In this document: in pieces, positions 23,560-33,973 of the stretch | Layout of the letters: every line of letters starts with the position of its first letter | Numbering within the stretch: the first letter of the stretch is position 1 | Assembly (NCBI RefSeq): GCF_030445035.2 | Contig: NC_080673.1 | Location: 163,056,216-163,120,215 of the forward strand | DNA from: Dasypus novemcinctus | Lineage: Eukaryota; Chordata; Mammalia; Cingulata; Dasypodidae | Reading direction: 5' to 3' | DNA length: 64,000 nt | Translations under genes and position numbers: made by a program | The notes under the pieces: generated by a model | Seen by the model: only the letters and a program-made list of their open reading frames with translations | Database searches by the model: none | What the model was told of the DNA's origin: nothing

Positions 23560-24976
23560 ATGGGACAAGCAATGAGTGAGCATAAAGTGTCTGTAGAAGG
23601 TCTACGTGAGGCTTTAAAGGCACGAGGAGTAAGGGTTAAAAGTTAAACAGCTCCTAGAATTCTTTGATTTCCACAGGAAGGGAGCATAGATGCAATGATA
23701 TAGTTTGTGTCCGCCATAGAGATGCAGTCGTGGCAAATGTAATTACAAAGGGCGAAGAGATTCTGTCACAGAGCCGGATTCCCTCTGGATCCAGTCCTTC
23801 TACTGCCCTTAGCAATCACACAGTCAGGATCTCAGAGTTAAGGAGACACCGTGTAGAGTCCCGCCTCCTATCGATTCAGATTCAGTTTCTATTAAGATAG
23901 AAAGTGAGGAAGAGATACCCCTATCTCAAAATAATGAGGCCAAACCCAAAATAGGTAGGAGAAATAAAAATAGGCGCTAAAAGAAAGCTGGTGCAAGCTC
24001 AAGCTCCGAAACCTCTGATTCTGACCCCGAGTCAGAGTCAGTGAAACTCACTGCCATTGACTACCCATCACCATAGGCTCCCTCCCCTCCACGCCACCGC
24101 CCAATCACCCTACTGGTGCTGGCATTTTTGAAAGTCAGGATAACCAAGGAGTCATAGCAAAGATAGAGAAAACAAAAGAGCAAATTCGCTTACAGAGGGA
24201 ACATTTACAACTCCTAAAGGAGCTAGAGCAGCTAAAAGAATTAGAACACCATAAATGCAGGAAGGCAGTTAACCACAATCCTTTTATCGCCTTCCCGCCC
24301 ACCTGTGCCTGCTTACAAAGGCCACCCAGGCGTGCATCAACTGCGGTGATAAAAAAAAAAAAAATTTTTTTTTTTGCATAACCAGTCACCGAGAGGCAAA
24401 CTGAGGGGCAAAACAATGAGGCAGATGGTGAGGTGAAGGTACTTCGTGTGCATTCCACTTTCCCCTTTAAATCTTTAAAACAGTTTAAAACCGTTGCCTC
24501 CACCTATGGGCCCACTGCTCCATAACAGGCTCGGGAGATTATGAAGGCACTGTGCAGCATATAAATTATAACCCTGGCCTATTCCCCCAAATTCAAACTG
24601 CAGCCCATAGGGCCTGCAAAAGGTTGCCCACAAAAGAATGCCCTGCCTCCTCCCTCACTACTATTAAGCAGTGGCCAGAGAAACCCTTTTCAGATTTTGT
24701 AGGCAGATTGTGCGTGGCTGCAGAAAGACTATTTGGCAATATGTAAAGCAAATTGCCTTTGTAAACGCAAATGCGGCTTATCAGGCCACAGTTAGACCTT
24801 ATAGAAAGAAGGAGAACTTGTCTGGTTACAACAGGCTTTGTTCTGAAATTGGCCCCAACTATCAACAAGGCCAGCCACAAGCTCCAAAATCCAAACAAGC
24901 TTATAAGGCAATCAACTCTGTTCCAGCAAACGCTGACCCCTTTCACAACTCTTCAGGCTCCCTGCTGTCTACATGA
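23560..24976 (+). pseudogene. Retroviral gag remnant (matrix and capsid pieces)
   Basis: Gag builds the virus core. A start at 23560 gives MGQAMSEHK and a matrix-like stretch, ending at a stop at 23644 after 28 codons. A disordered, acidic middle follows, with a charged helical piece near 24150-24250 (KEQIRLQREHLQLLKELEQL). An A14/T11 run at about 24351-24375 interrupts it. Capsid text appears from about 24440; the major homology region is at 24663-24740 ([16 protein letters not shown]), and the capsid C-terminal end runs to about 24950 in another frame ([10 protein letters not shown]). No nucleocapsid zinc knuckles are found. Stops and frame changes throughout. Confidence 0.85.
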
Positions 24977-26899
24977 CAATATAGCTCTGGACTAGTGAAG
25001 GCTAATATAGTTAATCCACTGGAAAGAGAGAGAAACGTGACAACATTTGTGTTTTGTTTTGTTTCCATTCTAGTTCTGATTGGGCTTGCTTGACCAAGAT
25101 AATAAAATTGGTACCAAGTTTTTATTAAGGTCTAAAGGAAGTTTCCAGTTTTAAATCAATACTTTTCTCCAGAACTTAAAGTCTCAATTTAGTCTTACAG
25201 TAATAACCCAAAAATGTGTGTTAATGGTCTGTCTAAACTGCAAAATGAAAACTTAACTACATTTATGCTGCTCAAGTTATTTTAACTGATTGCTGATAAC
25301 TAATAAAAATGTTTCCAAGCACAAGCTTGCATATTACAGGCAACATGAATTCCAGAAGAAATCTTGAAAGGTATAATCTATGATGTGCTATATAACAGAG
25401 GATTTAAAAGTAGCTATACCAAGAAAGTAAAGAATTATGAGTCGATTGTAAATACATTGTATGTTTCTGTTAATGTGTTGTAATTGTTTTGTGTTTGTCT
25501 GTCTGTTCATTCAATGTCAGTGTATATTGTGATACCTCTGGATGGTAAATATAAATTAGTAGAAATTTTTAAAAGAGTTCTATTCAAATGGCCAAAAATT
25601 AAATAAGCACTTATATTAATACTTAAGTTTATTATATTAATACGTAAGTTTAAATGTTAATAAGATATCTACAATAATAAAAATTGTAAGTCTTGATTAA
25701 CAAAATTACTATGCCTTTTCATAAAAAATGGTTCTTGCCTAGATTTAAATGAATAACTTATTTTTCTTCACAGGATAATATGAAGAAGGCAAAACTTAAA
25801 TAATATTTAAAAAGTTAAAAGTTTGTGACAATGCTAACTGAAATTTAATAAGTTTTTGCAAAAAGGTGTATTTTGTCCTAAAAAAAGTAGGATGGCTAAT
25901 TTTCATAAACTCTTGGAACTTAATTTGCATGTGGCAAATTGTAGAAGGTATTGTAATAACTGTAAGTAAGGGAATGTGTTCTGTGAAGATGAAATTTGTC
26001 TTAAAATGATATAATTATAGTCTATATGGTTATAAATAATTATAAAAGGTCTTATGAAGCATTGTTTACATTAAAGTGTTTAAGTGGCTAATTCCAAAAG
26101 TTCATTATTTTAACAAGCTTGTTTAGTATTCACGGTATTATGTTATATAAGGTTTGCTTGATAACTTTGTAAGTAGGCTATATGGAATGTGTGTTTATTA
26201 TTAAGGAAACAGAAGATGATTTTGTCCTGAGATAAAATGATTGATTATTGGAAAGAGTAGAGTGTGGAACAAAACCTGACTGAATACTGAAAGTGCAGAA
26301 GGTTGGTAGAAAAGGAATTTTTACAGTTAAAGTTAAATAAAATTTAATGGGTCTATCTATAAAATTTTAAAGGCTTTAGTATCAAATAGTATGCTGATGC
26401 AAATTTAAAAATTTTTATTCTTTCTCAAGGCCTCTCATCATTAATCTGTTTTGGTAAAAGTTCTTATCCTCAACAGTCAGTATACAAAGAAAGTCTGTTT
26501 TATCAAAATAGCTTCTTGTGTTCATCATTTAACAGTAGCCTTTTATTCCAAACTAATTATAAGAGATTTGTTCTTTTACCTTGAAAGAAAAATTAAAGTG
26601 ATGGTTGAGTTCATTTAATATGTTATAAGTTAAATGAAAGATGTTTAAAAGTGTTACAAAATTAACAAGTTTTTCTTTCCTTTAACCCTTTGTTAATTAA
26701 AGTTGTATGAATAAAAGGTTTCTATAAATGCTTAAAAGTGTATAAAGTTACCAATATTTCAGCATAATATTAAAGAGAAATACAGTGTGGTTATTCATGG
26801 TTTTAATTATTATACAAGAGTATGTGTCACAGAAACAACCTCTTATCATAGATTAAATTAACAACACTAGTATGCAGCAATCCCAAACACTGCTAGTTT
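24977..26899 (+). other. AT-rich internal block of the retrovirus, no recognisable coding
   Basis: About 1.9 kb lies between capsid and RNase H text where nucleocapsid, protease and reverse transcriptase should be. No catalytic DTG, no YxDD motif and no long open frame is visible; composition is much more AT-rich than the flanking gag and 3' env regions. It may be captured host sequence, a later insertion, or decayed noncoding retroviral sequence. I found no target-site duplication or tail at its edges. Confidence 0.6.
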
Positions 26900-28245
26900 G
26901 TTGCAAAAAGTTAAAGTCCAGCTGTATTGCTATCACTTTGTTTTAAAACTTGCTAAGACTTTCTTTAGTGTCTTCTTAGACAAATCAAGCCAGCTGCATT
27001 CCTCTATCTGTAAAAAAACCCAACAATAAACTTTTGCAGTGCTTTTCAGGGCTATGTGCATAGCCCAATCATCTTGTACAGTATTTACTGATAGTAATAG
27101 TAATAAAAAAAGCAGCAAACGTTACTTCTTGAAAAGAACAGGCTTGGCACACTCCATTCACATCTGCTCAGCATACTGAACTTGCTACCATCATTAAGGT
27201 GTTAACAATATTTAAGGAACCTTTGAATGTTGTCTCTAATTCTGAATATGTAGGCCTTACTGTTAAGCATATTGAAACAGCTCATATCTTTGCTACTAAT
27301 AAGTTTTCTCAACTTTTCACTGACTTGCAACATCTCATTAAGTTAAGGCAGCATCCTATTTACATTACTCATATACACTCTCATACCTCTTTTCCTAGTC
27401 CTATGACAGCAAATAATGCTCAAGCTGATTTATTGGTAGGGTGTTTACAAAGTGCTCATGATTGCCATGCTTTAACTCATATTAATGCTAAAGGCCTGCG
27501 AAATAAATATCAAAAGTTAACAAGACTACAGGCATGAGAAATTATTCACACTTGTCCTACTTGTGGACCACTAACAGTGGTGCCTTTTCAGGCTGGAACT
27601 AATCCCAGAGGCCTGACTCCTAATCAATTAAGGTAGGTGGATGTTACTCACATACCATCCTTTGGTAAACTACAATATGTTCATGTTTATATTGACATTT
27701 ATTCTCATTTTATGTGGGCTACTGCTCAAAGTGGGGAATGGTTTCATCATGTTCACTCACACCTCTGGTCTGCTTTTGCTGTAATGGGATGCCCTTTGAA
27801 AATTAAAACTGATAATACATCTTCTTACATTAGTAAATCCTTTGAATCTTTCCTTTTAAAATATGGTATTCAATATGTTGCTAATATTCCTTATAATCCT
27901 ACAGGTTAAGCCATAGTTAAACACAGCCATCATACCCTGGAAACTACACTTTTAAAACAAAAAGGGGGAAATAATGGTATTATAACACCAAAAGATCAAT
28001 TAGCAAAAGCTTTATTTACTTTACTTTTTCTTAATGTTTATAATTCATTAACACCTGCAGAATGTCACTTTGGAAAATGTCAGATATCTACAGTGGACCC
28101 AAGAAATGAAGATCAACCAATATTCTGGAAAGATATTTTAAGCAATGAATGGAAAAAAGGGCAGGATTATAGTAAGGGGGTGAGGCTATGCTCTTATCAT
28201 TTCAGAAAATGGAGAACGAATTTAGTTATCTGCGAAAAGGATTAA
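26900..28245 (+). pseudogene. Retroviral pol remnant: RNase H and integrase
   Basis: RNase H degrades the RNA of the hybrid and integrase joins viral DNA to the host. The RNase H start has TVFTDSNSN, with the first catalytic Asp at 27089; it continues in a new frame from about 27170 to a typical end near 27440 (TANNAQADLLV). The integrase zinc-binding H-H-C-C region follows (CHALTH, CPTC at about 27560). In the core, Asp codons lie at 27640 and 27811; the third acidic position, 36 codons after the second Asp, reads Lys (27919), and a stop precedes it at 27907. The C-terminal part runs to about 28240. Reverse transcriptase is absent. Defective. Confidence 0.88.
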
Positions 28246-28249
28246 ACCC

Positions 28250-29766
28250 CAGAATGAAGAGATGGAGTCTTCTACAACTTCTGATGATGGTGATCGTAAG
28301 TAATAAGGAAGCTGCCAGTAATTACACTTATTAGGCCTATATACCTAACCCCCATTACTTAAAGTGTTAACCTGGAAAGATTCATTCTTTCATATATATC
28401 TGAATAAAACCCATATATTCCCTGGACCAATTGATGATTGATTGCCAATTAAACCCTATAAAGAAAGATTAAGAATCGATAATCCCATATTACCATTTGA
28501 TTATCAACCCTTATGCATTGGTAACCATCCTTCCTGTATGTATGTTAAAAATCGGGCCATAATTATCTTTAAAAATAATAATACTCAGTTTATTGTGACT
28601 TTATTTCCCTCTTCCAATTTATTCATAACCAAAAATCCTACTTATGATTGTCCACAAAAAGACAGTAGGGATAAAGAAGGATGGCAAGAATGCCATATAG
28701 GAAGAGAATCTGTCATTTTTAATGATTCCTATGGAATAGTGTGGGAAAGTGCCCCTATGGGAAGTCCCATTGAATATAATGACAGATTTATTTGGCATGG
28801 TCTAAATAGTAAAGGACATCAAAAAATAATTTTTACTAAAAATAATAGTGTTTGGAAACAGAAAGGGAAATGGATCCCTTCTCCATGGTGTAATATTATA
28901 TCTATACATAAACAAAAGAATTTGTGGAAAGTTTTTCTAGGAATAGCTCCTACTATAGAATAGATTGGGAATAATAGTAAGAATGGTCAATATCTTCATT
29001 TAAATCAAATTCATCATCTTCAGGCATGTGTAAAAGATTCTTATGTGTTTGTGGTTGGAAAATTAACTATAACCCAAAAATGCTCTATTCTATAAAAATG
29101 AGACCTTGCATCCTAGTAGCCGTTACCCCGCAACTAACATACTATGGAGAAGGCAAACTAAAAATTTTTACTATCCCCATCTGTGTCAAAGAGAGCCACC
29201 TTCCTCCCTATATTGGTAAAAAATTAGCCTCACAGGTTCAGTCGCTGCAGCTGCCACAGCAGGTGGTGCTCTTGGTCATGGCCTCATCAGCTTGCAATAC
29301 TTTAAACAACAACGACAAATTAGCCTAGAATCCAGTGCGCAGTCTCTTGACTCTCTGCAGCGGCAGCTAACATCCCTTGCCCAGGTAGCCTTACAAAACC
29401 GCAGGGCCCTTGATTTACTCACAGCTGAAAAAGGGGGAACCTGCCCTTTCCTTCAGGAGGAATGCTGCTACTACGTGAATGAATTGGTATTGTTGAGCAA
29501 AATGTTAAGAAATTGTGAGAATTGCGGAAGGAATACTGCCCTCCCAATCAACTTCCTCATCTGCCTGGCTCACCTCCCCCCTCGTAACGTGGCTAGGTCC
29601 CCTCCTCAGCCCCCTAATCGCTTTCCTTTTAATCTGTGCATTTGCGCCTTGCCTCCTTAAATTTCTCCAAGAAAGGATGAAGCAAATTTCTGCCCATGTG
29701 ATGAATCTTGCTGCTGTTCATCAATACCAGCCTATCTGGACCGAAGAACAAACAACCAATCTTTGA
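28250..29766 (+). pseudogene. Retroviral env remnant, apparently mosaic
   Basis: Env is the surface and fusion glycoprotein. A frame open from 28442 to a TAG at 28961, and on in the same frame to 29092, holds surface-subunit text that resembles betaretrovirus SU (PLCIGNHPSC; ACVKDSYVFVVGKLTI at about 29024). After about 29095 the text changes to another frame with TPQLTYYGEGKL, then a fusion-peptide-like AAAATAGGALG (29240), a heptad region, LQNRRALDLL and a C-x6-CC motif (29442-29468). A membrane anchor follows in a third frame (PLLSPLIAFLLICAF, about 29605-29650). The latter part resembles type D/gammaretrovirus TM. One stop and at least two frameshifts break it. Confidence 0.82.
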
Positions 29767-30069
29767 AAATGCAAATTTCTTATGTTACCTTATCACCAAC
29801 CTGTATTCTAATAGTGTTTACTTTCCTTGCCTGTTTTCTCTGCCCACAGTCACCACCGCCCCTATCACGGCTTACCCTTCTCTGTTTAATTGATATCGCT
29901 GAATGGCTTCAGTAAGGGATTTAGCAGCTCATAAGGGCAGCGGGCACCCTGGCTTAAACAGACCAGGGTGGGTGTGGCCTCACCCACTAATCTCAGTATG
30001 TCATGCATGTCATGCGCGGTATAGGGCTCCCCGTTATAGCTTGCTGTAATTGCAAGTCATCTGTCGCTG
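29767..30069 (+). other. Retroviral region between env and transport element
   Basis: Noncoding remnant after the env anchor. It contains 'cagaccagggtgggtgtggc' and no recognised motif. Confidence 0.4.
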
Positions 30070-30245
30070 AGGCACTGGACTGGTTAGCCAATGACGGGCA
30101 ACTGGGCTGACCCATCAGTCAACCTAAGACAGGGACGTGGCCTTTTGCTGCCATGATTCCCAATGACGGGTAAGATTGATCGCATACTGGGTAAAACGAA
30201 TCACTTACCGGGTGCAGCCCCAACCTAAGAGAGGCACAGCCCCCC
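30070..30245 (+). ncRNA. Constitutive transport element (CTE)-like RNA structure
   Basis: CTEs of type D simian retroviruses lie between env and the 3' LTR and recruit NXF1/TAP to export unspliced RNA. Here the two half-site pairs are present in the right order: CCAATGACGGGCAA (30088-30101), AACCTAAGACAGG (30121-30133), CCAATGACGGGTAA (30160-30173), AACCTAAGAGAGG (30222-30234). In a CTE hairpin the first pairs across with the fourth, and the second with the third, forming two near-identical internal loops. The sequence between 30174 and 30221 is longer than expected and may hold a small insertion. Recognition is from motif order, not a computed fold. Confidence 0.85.
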
Positions 30246-30350
30246 CTTTCAGCACGGGAGCACTTTGCAGCCGCATGCCACTAGTGAAAATAAGCCCTGC
30301 TCTATCATGAGCCATCACCGGCTGTTCCTTTCTTCAATTCATAACTCATT

Positions 30351-30368
30351 AAACAGAAAAGGGGGACC
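30351..30368 (+). other. 3' polypurine tract
   Basis: AAACAGAAAAGGGGGACC lies directly before the 3' LTR (TGTAGGG). This is the plus-strand primer site expected of a retrovirus. Confidence 0.9.
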
Positions 30369-30799
30369 TGTAGGGAGCCACCCGCTGTGAGACCTATTTA
30401 CAGCCTCCCACAAAATGGCAGATCCCACAACATGGCGGAGTTCACAAATCTGCCCTGTCATTTCCTTATTCTTCCTCCCTGCTTCTTTGTTCTCCCCTTC
30501 CTGCTACAACTCAGGTGACCACAGCAATACGCGTGCGCGAGGCGCGAAACTCCGCAGGTTTGGCGCGAACACTCGGCCAATCCCCTCCTTGGATGCCTGT
30601 CACCTGCGAGACTAGCCTATCACCTGTGGACACGTTCCCTTCCCTCAGTATATATTCCCATGTTTTACCCCCAATAAACGAGGCGTGATCAGAATCCTGT
30701 CTTGCCTCCATTATTCATGTCTCTTGTCCCTGGTCCCTGTCTCTGTGTCGCTTGCTCTGTTTCTAGATCCCCGAGATTGATCGGACGGGAGATGGGTCA
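30369..30799 (+). repeat. 3' LTR
   Basis: Same ends as the 5' LTR. It keeps CpG-rich 'tacgcgtgcgcgaggcgc' (about 30529-30546) where the 5' LTR has tacacatgcatgaggcgc. AATAAA at 30673-30678. Near its 3' end it lacks a block of about 35 bp present in the 5' LTR (between GACGGGAGAT and GGTCA). Confidence 0.93.
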
Positions 30800-30804
30800 A
30801 ACTT

Positions 30805-31026
30805 CATACCCAAAGCATGAGCAGTGAAAGAACAAATAGATAAATGGGACTTTTCCTCAAAATTAAAGACTTTTGCCCCTCAAAGGAGTTTGTCAAGAAA
30901 GTGAAAAGAGAGCCTACCCAATGGGAGAAAATATTTGGCGACCATATATCTGATAGGAGACTTATATCCTGCATATATAAAGAACTCCTATATCTTGAAA
31001 ACAAAAAGCAAAACAACCCATTTTAA
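30805..31026 (+). pseudogene. L1 ORF2 part 2
   Basis: It continues L1 ORF2 after the retrovirus: 'gataaatgggacttttcctc' then VKREPTQWEKIFGDH in one frame, the typical ORF2 C-terminal half. It ends where the antisense L1 is inserted (duplication at 31012-31026). Confidence 0.88.
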
Positions 31027-33958
31027 CTTTTTTATTTATTTTTTATTGTCTTTTTTATTTTATTTTTTTGTCTTTATTTATTTTTTTAATATTACATTAA
31101 AAAAATATGAGGTCCCCATATACCCCCCACTCCCCTCACTCCACTCCTCTCCCCATACCAACAATCTCCTCCATCATCATTAGACATTCATTGCATTTGG
31201 TGAATACATCTCTGAGCACCACTGCACCTCATGGTCAATGGTCCACATCATAGCCCTCACTCTCCCACATTCCACCCAGTGGGCCATGGAAGGACATACA
31301 CTGTCTAGTAACTGTCCCTGCAGCACCACCCAGGACAACTCCAAGTCCCGGAAAAACCCCCACATCTCATCTCTTCCTTCCATTCACTACCCACAGCAGC
31401 CACCATGGCCACTTTTTCCACACCAGGTCCACTCTAATCCATACTCTATTCCTCCATCCTGTGGACCTTGGAATGGTTGTGTCCACTCCACATCTATATC
31501 AAGAGGGGGCTTAGATTCCACATGCATGCTGGATGCAATCCTCCTGCTTTCAGTTGTAGGCACTCTTGGCTTCCTGGTGTGGTGGTTGACCTTCTTCACC
31601 TCCATGTTATCTGAGTGGAGTAAGTCCAATAAACCAGAGTGTAGGAGCTGAAGTCTGTTGAGGCTCAGGGCCTGGCTATCACATGGTCAGTCCAGAGATT
31701 CAGGTCCCCTGGGTATATATTAAACCCCAGCACCAACTACAGTTCCGGTAAAAGTAACAGGAGAGGCTTGTGAACAAAGAACACATCTGAATCCAGCTCC
31801 ATCACACAGAAACACAGACTCCAAATTAGGGCCAACTGACATGGCACTGAACTCCATCTGCCATGACCATAGAACCTGTGGGTCTCTGTAGCCCTCAGAA
31901 GAACCAATACCTGGGGTTGTATCTACTTAATCTGTCTCTGGGACTCTGCTGAGGTGTGCATAAGGGCAACCCCTCTGATAACTTCTTGGCTCTTTTTGGA
32001 GCTTCACAGCCATATAAACTCATTTGTCCTTTTCATTTCCCCCTTTGATTCAGGTCAAAAAGCATTTTTAACTCCTGGTATTATATGTAGATTGAGATAT
32101 TCTGCTGGTCCGAGTTGACCCTTTTATTCAAGGTCATTTTCTAGTTACATCATCAGCTGGTACTTGGTAGTAATCCCTCGGCACCAGGAAGGCTCATCCC
32201 TGGGGTCATGTCCCACCTGGGGGGAAGGCAATATATTTACATGCTGAGTTTAGCTTCGAGACTGGCCACATTTGAGCAACACGGAGGCTCTCAGGAGGTA
32301 ACTCTTAGGCACCCTACAGCTCTAGGCCTTGTTCTTATTTCAGGTGCACAGGCTCGCAAGCATAGTCATTAGTATCAAGGGCTCATTGTTGGACCTTCAT
32401 TCTTTTTTGGTCTTTGCTGTTGCACTTGGGGGATTGTTGCTGTTCCTTTAGGGGCTGTGACAGAGCTCCCCTGGCTAGGAAATCAGCACTCCCTCAGTTG
32501 TTTTTAATTGTATACACTATGAAAATATCCAAACATTTTTATGTATCCTGGATATATGCCCTGGAGAACTCCCTGCCAACCATGTGTCCCCTGTCAATAA
32601 CATCCAACACCAGTATTCCTACCCTGCCATTGTTGCACCTCTCTGTGATACAAAACTTCTTGAAAAGTGAAGTCCAATATATTGTCAGGTTCCATTAATA
32701 ATAAAATGGAATATAGTGATGAGTTTAAAGGTTAGATATAGAATATATATTACTTTAGAAAAATTAAGGTAAAAATAAATTGGGGTATCAAAAATTTAAA
32801 AATGCAAAAGCTTTGTTTTTGATGTTTTGCCTTCCATCACTGCAATAAGTGTTGCCCTGTATGCAAATTGGCAAGGCAACTACTTCCGTCTTTTCCTCAG
32901 TGTCTACGTCCTATCTTATTCTTTTCTTTTTTCTAATTGTTAAGCTTATCTTCACACAAGTTTTAGATCACGGTAATTTGTATATACAATATACAGTACT
33001 TCCACATATCCAACATAAAACCTTTTCCCTTCCACAGCAATAATCTTTTTACATATTCATACTATATTTACTGAAACTGAAGTACAGATGTTGAGACAAT
33101 AGCTTTGAAACAAGGTAACATTTGTGTTTACATTGTGGTTTATATTTTAGACTATACAATTTTCTAAATTTTTATTATCTTATGTTTTACATTATGATTT
33201 ACATTTTAGCCTATCATCCCTATATATTTTTGGTGTAATTTTACGTGTCTTATATCCATCCATGCATAATCTTGTAGAACACTTCTATTGCCCACACAGT
33301 TACATTGGTTCCATCTATTCAATATTTCTTTCCCCCTCCCCTTAGGGCCCACAGTGACAGTCAATCTTCATTGCTTGAAGGGCCATGATCTTAGATACTT
33401 GCAACAGTGCTGAGGGCTTGACATGCTCAACTGCCCTAATGCACTGGGAGCCACCATTTCTCTTGAGAGATACAATTCCCTCTATTTGTGGGCATCAGTC
33501 CTCCCCAGGATGTGGGTATACCTTCACTCTCATTATATGGGTCTTGATCCAATGATATAACCCACTTTGGCAAAATGAGCACTCACACACTCCCTAGGAG
33601 CCTGTCCTGCATCAGATTATCCCCTTTAAGCATCTTAAACAGGTAACCTTCCTTATTATATTTCTGAAAAAGTTTTCTCAGCATTATACTCTCAACCAAA
33701 TACCTGACAATCTCGTATATTCATATGTTGCCCCACCCTTCCCCCAATTTCTTGGGCAATATTACCCATCCTCCCATCCCTGGCCCCCCTCAGGCCCACA
33801 AATCCCCACCCAAAGGTAACCGTATTCTCCCATTTTATCCCTTCCTTGTACAAATACTTACCTCCAGCTTATCATAGATATCTCCTATGTAGGTGTCAGC
33901 TTACATCCTTCCTCTATCCCCCAATTGAGGTCATATAGTATTTGTCCTTCAATCCCGG
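31027..33958 (-). mobile_element. 5'-truncated L1 3' UTR inserted antisense inside L1 ORF2
   Basis: On the plus strand it opens with a T-rich run (its A-tail) and 'tattacattaaaaaaatatg', and ends at '...gtccttcaatcccgg'. The same sequence, reversed, forms the 3' UTR at 34561-37664. It is flanked by a perfect 15-bp duplication aacaacccattttaa (31012-31026, 33959-33973). It is about 2.9 kb, truncated near the end of ORF2, and noncoding. Confidence 0.93.
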
Positions 33959-33973
33959 AACAACCCATTTTAA

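Larger units (their letters stand above)
22831..30799 (+). mobile_element. Endogenous retrovirus, class II (betaretrovirus-like, type D features)
   Basis: This is a provirus bounded by two TG...CA LTRs and flanked by aactt (22826-22830 and 30800-30804). Order: LTR, lysine-type primer binding site, repeat-rich leader, gag remnant, unassigned 1.9-kb block, RNase H-integrase remnant, env remnant, transport-element-like RNA structure, polypurine tract, LTR. Protease and most of reverse transcriptase are missing. Joining the flanks restores L1 ORF2 text (catgaactt + catacccaaagc), confirming insertion into the L1. All coding regions carry stops and frameshifts, so it is defective. Confidence 0.93.

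Noticed and set aside
28442..28963. 173-residue open frame as a possible captured host gene or functional syncytin
   Set aside because: It is the surface part of a retroviral env with a stop at 28961 and frameshifts beyond; no intact Env can be made from this locus.
31238..31651. 137-residue open frame in the antisense L1 fragment
   Set aside because: It lies in an L1 3' UTR read backwards; homologous copies at 60571 and 37091 do not preserve it.
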